A stretch of DNA of 64,000 nucleotides. It comes from Microglena sp. YARC. Taxonomy: Eukaryota; Chlorophyta; Chlorophyceae; Chlamydomonadales; Chlamydomonadaceae. This document shows, piece by piece, positions 59,830-64,000 of the stretch. Made by a program: the position numbers and the translations under genes. The stretch is taken from the NCBI GenBank assembly GCA_022414725.1, contig CM039462.1:606385-670384 (forward strand), read 5' to 3'. Positions within the stretch are counted from its first letter, which is position 1; each line of letters opens with the position of its first letter. The notes under the pieces were generated by a model. That model searched no databases and was not told the DNA's origin. It was given only the letters and a program-made list of their open reading frames with translations.

Positions 59830-61226
59830 ATGTTTATCGTTCTGCTTATCATTGTGTTGATTGTGTGCGCAACCATTGCAGGTGTTCGAATTAAGGGGGA
59901 GGAACGCTTTGAAGGTGGTGGTTCCTCAGCAACGCCGACGCAACAAATATCTGCGCCGAACAAAAAGGTCGATACTCCGTTCGGTGCAATACGCGTATGC
60001 GGTCCCGACCAACAGATGTGCACTCGCCCGACGGGTACTACGCTGGCAAACTGGTCGTCGGCGAGAACGCCGAAATTACGGGGGACTTGCGCATCCGCGG
60101 GAACATCAGCGAGGTAGCCAACGCGTCCGTCTTGCGCGCACTGAACGTTAACGGTATGGCGAATTTGCCTAGGACGAGAGTGGGAGGTTCATTGGTTGTT
60201 AGCGGGACCACGGATATCGGACGACTAGATGTTGCGAACGGTGCACGAGTGGCAGGCGAGCTATCGGTGGACGGGCGGACTGTGGTGAAAGGTAATGCCG
60301 TAGTTGGGGGGAATGTGCGTGCTATGCAGGAGTTAGACGCGATGGGGGGTATGCGAGTCGGCCGGGGGTTGTCGGTGGACGGCAACGCTGTTCTTAGTGG
60401 GTCGACTGTTACTGGAAGGAGCTCGTTGACCCAAGGAGACTGGGGTGTCATGGGAACCACCGTGTTGCGCGGTAATCTGATCACTGCCAAGGACCACCTC
60501 GTGGCTGGAGGTAGTCACGTTGGTCGAGATCAGCTTCTGGGGAAGCGGATGGTTTTAGGGAAGAGCCTAATCGTGCATGGTCCCGACATGAATATCGGTG
60601 GTAACTTCAGCGCCAACAAGGATCTCAACGTGCATGGGTCGAGTGGACTTACCGTGCGCGGCATCGATGGCGTTGCCGGCGGATCGGTTGTTCTGGGTGA
60701 TTTGGGAAAATCACAGAAGGGTGTTCACTTGAAACGCGATGACGGTACATGGACTTCTTTTGGGGTGAACAAAGCCAACGTCATAGGCGGTCGGACGAAC
60801 GTATACGGTGACGTTTGTTGGAACTCAGATAAGGTGTGTATGGATGGGTCAGTTGTTGACGGTCTCCTTCAGTTGGATAAGACTATGGGTAGTAAGATCA
60901 CAGGAACCCAGACGGATAAAACTAAACAGTTGGCACACTTTACTAGCGAGACGAATAAAAAGTACGCTCAGATGTTTCAAATGATGAAAGAGCACACTGC
61001 GGAATATTATGAGAGGGTGAGACAATTTGTAATTAAGGATAAAGCCATTGCATCCGGTATCCAATCCATTCGGAACCGGGAGGAACGAAAGAATAATTAC
61101 ATACAGCGTGTTGAAAATCACAACATTACGCAAGATGATCGTCTGAAACGTCTGGAGAATATGATAAGCAATTTGGAGGGATCGATGTACGATACATTGA
61201 ATCGGTCAACCAAACCTGTTTTGTAA
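59830..61226 (+). CDS. Membrane-anchored beta-helical fibre protein, GDV-type repeats (2), one frameshift
   Basis: Starts at 59830 with a membrane helix (MFIVLLIIVLIVCATIAGV) and EERFEGGG. One base shift near 60025 moves to the frame of 59997-61226: DGYYAGKLVVGENAEITGDL, ANASVLRALNVNGMANL, then GD/GN repeats, a WNSDKVCMDGSVVD motif and a C-terminal coiled coil (QDDRLKRLENMISNLE). The order and several motifs match the previous gene (DGYFEGDLLVG, VNGMANI), so this is a tandem duplication. About 465 residues. Confidence 0.74.
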
Positions 61227-61556
61227 ATATCAGCAGAAGGAAAAGGCACAAGCAAGGCAAAGGACACGCAGGCAGGGTTAAGGACAGGCAAAATGAACTT
61301 CTGTGATTACGAACATCAGTCGCTCGCAAGGATTTCCACACTTGTTCAATCAATCTTAAAATGCTGAAATACGGGATGGCGGGCCATTTTGTAGGACCAT
61401 CCACCATCTGTCGCCGCTTTGTTTAATTTTACTGTTCCACCGACTGTAGAGCGACTCATGTTCGTAAACAAATAATTTTATAAAGGCGATATCGTACATT
61501 TATTTCCATCCGATATTATGTTTCATTTACTGTTCCACTGATTGTAGTCCAACAAA
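61227..61556. promoter_or_regulatory. Intergenic region upstream of surface-protein gene
   Basis: No gene is seen. It contains short aaggca/aaggaca-rich repeats after the stop (61236-61290), two copies of a tactgttccac-gactgtag phrase (about 61430 and 61529), and an AT-rich block attttataaa (61471-61480), possibly promoter-related. Confidence 0.35.
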
Positions 61557-63339
61557 ATGATATTATTAACGCAGCTAGTCATTCTCATTATTTTTCTGAC
61601 TCTGATCCTCCTAGTGTTCATTGGACCACCCAGCTCCTACATTTTTGACTGGTTGACCATGGCGGTCGTTATTCTAATTATATTTGTTAACATAATGCAA
61701 AGAAATGAAAGGGACAAACCACTTGAACCCGTGTCGCCACCCACCGACGTCATGGATCAGGATGGAGGAGGCGATAATAATCTTCTTCTCGAGTCATTCG
61801 GAAACGAAAGCAGCGGAGATGCCGACATGTTAGGCAAGTATATGAACTTATTGCAAAGTACAGTTACTGCATTGCCAAATAACGCCAAATCCCCAAAGTT
61901 TGCAGAAACTTCCCAATCCCCTCATTCCAGGAAAGTAAATATAATTCCGGTGCAGGAGGCCTTGCCCGAATCGATCCTCGCAAATCTGACACTTTTCGTA
62001 AGCACCAATCGTGTGAATACCGAGGATGTCATGGTGTGGAAGAACCTCGCATCCCAATCGACCTCTGAGAAGGGCTGCTTGGTCGACGGTTCCGTCGTCT
62101 CCCCGGATCTAAGGTTCAACCGCAAACCCACGTTACTCGATAACGACAAAAATCGCCCTGCATTCCATCTCGGAACGGGGACCTCTCTGACCGGACCTCC
62201 GTCCCACCAAATAGGAATAGATGGCAACCGCAGCTTCGGCATCTTCTTCGTTGCACGGATGACGTTGCCGAATCATACCTTGGAATCTTCTACTAAGGCC
62301 TTCCAAATATTCGCCAACACGTCGTCGAACAACGCCATGACACTCATGTTTCTACCCGAACCTCAGGTCGTAGGAGTGCGCATCGGCTCCGGTGATGTAA
62401 TTTTGGGCGACTCAAAGGATACCCTGCGAAAGCCGATTTACCCGGATCAGTTTTACCTGTGGATGGTCTCTAAGTCCTACTCCGAATTGGAGGTAACGGC
62501 AGTCAATCTTGAGAACCACAGGCTAGAACCTATCACCATGCTAAGGGCCACGTTGCCTCCCATGAAAGAGCAACTAATTCTGAGCAATTTGCCGATCACC
62601 ATCAACTCGGACTACATGTGGAACGCAGGGCTCATGGCCTTTGGAATTTCTTCTATGAAGTTCTACACCAAGGATGTCTTAGACCTCTCCCAACACTATC
62701 GCGACGTCTTCATGGACATGGACCCTGAGGTGCTCGCTTTCAAGAAAAAAAATCAGAGCGCTCACCGACAAGGTGGATGCAACAAAGGAGTGTCCCTTCA
62801 ACAAAGAAACTTGCTTAGCGTGCGAGGGCGCTGTCATAGACTGGAACACACCGGATTGGTACCTAGGAGATGTGCATCCAAGGTGTCTACGTGCTATCGC
62901 GAGCTTCTGTAGCGCCAACCCCAATCATAAACGATGCTTCTGCTGGGCTCCTTCTAAAATCAAAGACAAAGACAGCGCATGCCGCAAGTACCGCTCAATT
63001 TTCGATGGATCCTCACCGGAGGACATCCCGAAGTGCCCAAGTACGGCTCCAAAGAGGATGGTGGTGACCGCAACACCAAAGAAACCCACAAAAATACAAC
63101 CGGTGACTCTATGCCCACCACCACCACCACCCAAGTCGCCCAACCATGAATGCAGGTGTAAGCTTTGTAAAAGGGTCAATGAAATGAAGGGAAATTCCGC
63201 TAAGGGCGAACGAAATCCTCCTCCGCCTCCAATTCACAACAACTCGAATGGAAAATGTGGTGGCAAAGTAGATTCTCCTCCTCCAATTCACAAAAACTCA
63301 AAAAAAAGTCAATGGAAAATGAAGGACCGACAGATGTGA
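61557..63339 (+). CDS. Concanavalin/laminin-G-like virion surface protein with Cys-rich tail (one frameshift)
   Basis: Two membrane helices at residues about 5-22 and 30-48 are followed by LLLESFGNES. A ~200-residue lectin-like domain (NRPAFHLGTGTSLTGPPSHQ, SFGIFFVARMTLPNHTLESS, AGLMAFGISSMKFYTKDVLD) fits the concanavalin/laminin-G fold family common on giant-virus particles. The frame breaks at the eight-A run near 62745-62752. It continues into a Cys-rich region (CPFNKETCLACEGAVIDWNT, FCSANPNHKRCFCW) and a Pro-rich tail ending at 63339. The same arrangement of lectin-like domain plus C-x-A-C region is known from algal-virus proteins. The homopolymer position favours a sequencing error. Confidence 0.78.
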
Positions 63340-63627
63340 TTGATCGAGGTCATTTCATCGATGTCACCTTTACTTAAATGGCACTGAACTCGTCTTCCAT
63401 GTCCTTGATTTATCAACATATCTCACAGTAACGTGCCCATTTGACGCACCAAAATTGTAACCGAAGGGTTAGGTTTTTTGTTCTGGAAAAATGGATTTGC
63501 GAACATTTCAATGATACGGTTACACAACATCGGGTTCTATCCTAATCGAAGAGACTTTGTCATTCAATCCCCAAAAAATTTTGTCATTTCTTCTCTGTAT
63601 TCCTTGTCGCTTCACCTTGAACATCCT

Positions 63628-64000
63628 TAGAAAGCTGAGTACCTGTAGTTATGAACAAAGTAATTTTGACCTTTTTCGGCTCCGGACTTGTCTTTATTAG
63701 CGCATGCATTGGTTGCAGAGTCCTTCAAGATGTTAAACGCCCTCACTTCAACCCTCTTCAGAAGTGCCTCTAGACGAGTCAACCGCGACTCCTGGACCTT
63801 GTTTTTTGTTGTCTACGCGTACGATTGCCAACTTCTGAAGCTCTTGTTTTTCCCAGGATGTCAGATCGGATCTAGCTCTTCTGTCAAATTCAGCAAGATT
63901 CTTGGTATCACTAGAGAAAACGTTCTCGTGACTCGACATATCATTGCTCGCACGGACGAACAACGAATTCGCACCCGACGTCCGAAGTTCTCGGTCATTT
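63628..64000 (-). CDS. 5'-partial helical protein at window edge (one frameshift)
   Basis: The minus frame is open from the window edge through SSDTKNLAEFDRRARSDLTS and KQELQKLAIVRVDNKKQGPG to about 63770. It then shifts by one base into LEALLKRVEVRAFNILKDSA, ending at the stop at 63628-63630. The text is coiled-coil or helical, with no family motif. The start lies beyond the window unless the ATG at 63963 is used. Between 63340 and 63627 I see no gene. Confidence 0.45.

Noticed and set aside
1..64000. tRNA, rRNA or riboswitch genes
   Set aside because: I saw no cloverleaf with a conserved T-arm, no rRNA signature and no riboswitch-like core; a dedicated covariance-model scan would be needed to exclude tRNAs fully.

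Overview
The window looks like part of a nucleocytoplasmic large DNA virus (Nucleocytoviricota) genome, or a large endogenous copy of one in a eukaryotic scaffold. Viral hallmarks read directly from the sequence are a TFIIS-like transcription factor (13999-14641, minus), an RPB10-like RNA polymerase subunit (53071-53276, plus), a fused archaeo-eukaryotic primase and SF2 origin-binding-type helicase present twice, a cytosine-5 DNA methyltransferase, a T5orf172/GIY-YIG-type gene, and a large set of membrane-anchored fibre or virion-surface proteins. Signs of a eukaryotic neighbour or donor are a badly decayed DEAD-box RNA helicase (about 9700-11260), ankyrin-like remains (8130-8450) and a pherophorin-like, proline-rich secreted protein (35999-37354), which points to a green-algal host or gene source. 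Two runs of exactly 1000 N (4588-5587, 50578-51577) are scaffold gaps.

Layout. 1-4588: the 3' part of a module (unknown-family gene, primase-helicase gene, array of iterons and 20-bp palindromes) that is repeated in direct orientation at about 40031-44290. 5588-11998: no intact gene, only decayed ankyrin and DEAD-box sequences. 11999-19831: small viral genes including TFIIS, several membrane proteins and an MscS-type channel. 19871-29084: three tandem, nearly identical membrane-anchored coiled-coil proteins with Ala/Gln/Arg repeat rods and different C-terminal tips, plus one orphan lectin tip. 29222-35082: coiled-coil protein, SLATT-like and DUF2177-like membrane proteins, methyltransferase and partner, and a repeat-rich protein. 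35693-37499: pherophorin-like gene bracketed by inverted repeats. 37584-40624: zinc-ribbon protein and a shuffled gene family. 44752-50577: two tail-fibre-like genes (S74 chaperone; RCC1 repeats). 52003-57630: RPB10 and unassigned or membrane proteins. 57656-63339: virion-type membrane proteins, two GDV-repeat fibres and a concanavalin/laminin-G-like surface protein.

A family of short inverted-repeat elements (about 166-176 bp) is scattered through the window. Three copies have clear 4-bp target duplications, and two of these can be checked against an empty site elsewhere in the window.

Many genes are split by single-base frameshifts, often in homopolymers or tandem repeats, and the two copies of the primase-helicase gene break in different places. 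Long-read consensus error is therefore a strong alternative to true pseudogenisation. Genes are called here over their full evident extent, with the breaks stated and no corrected sequences given.
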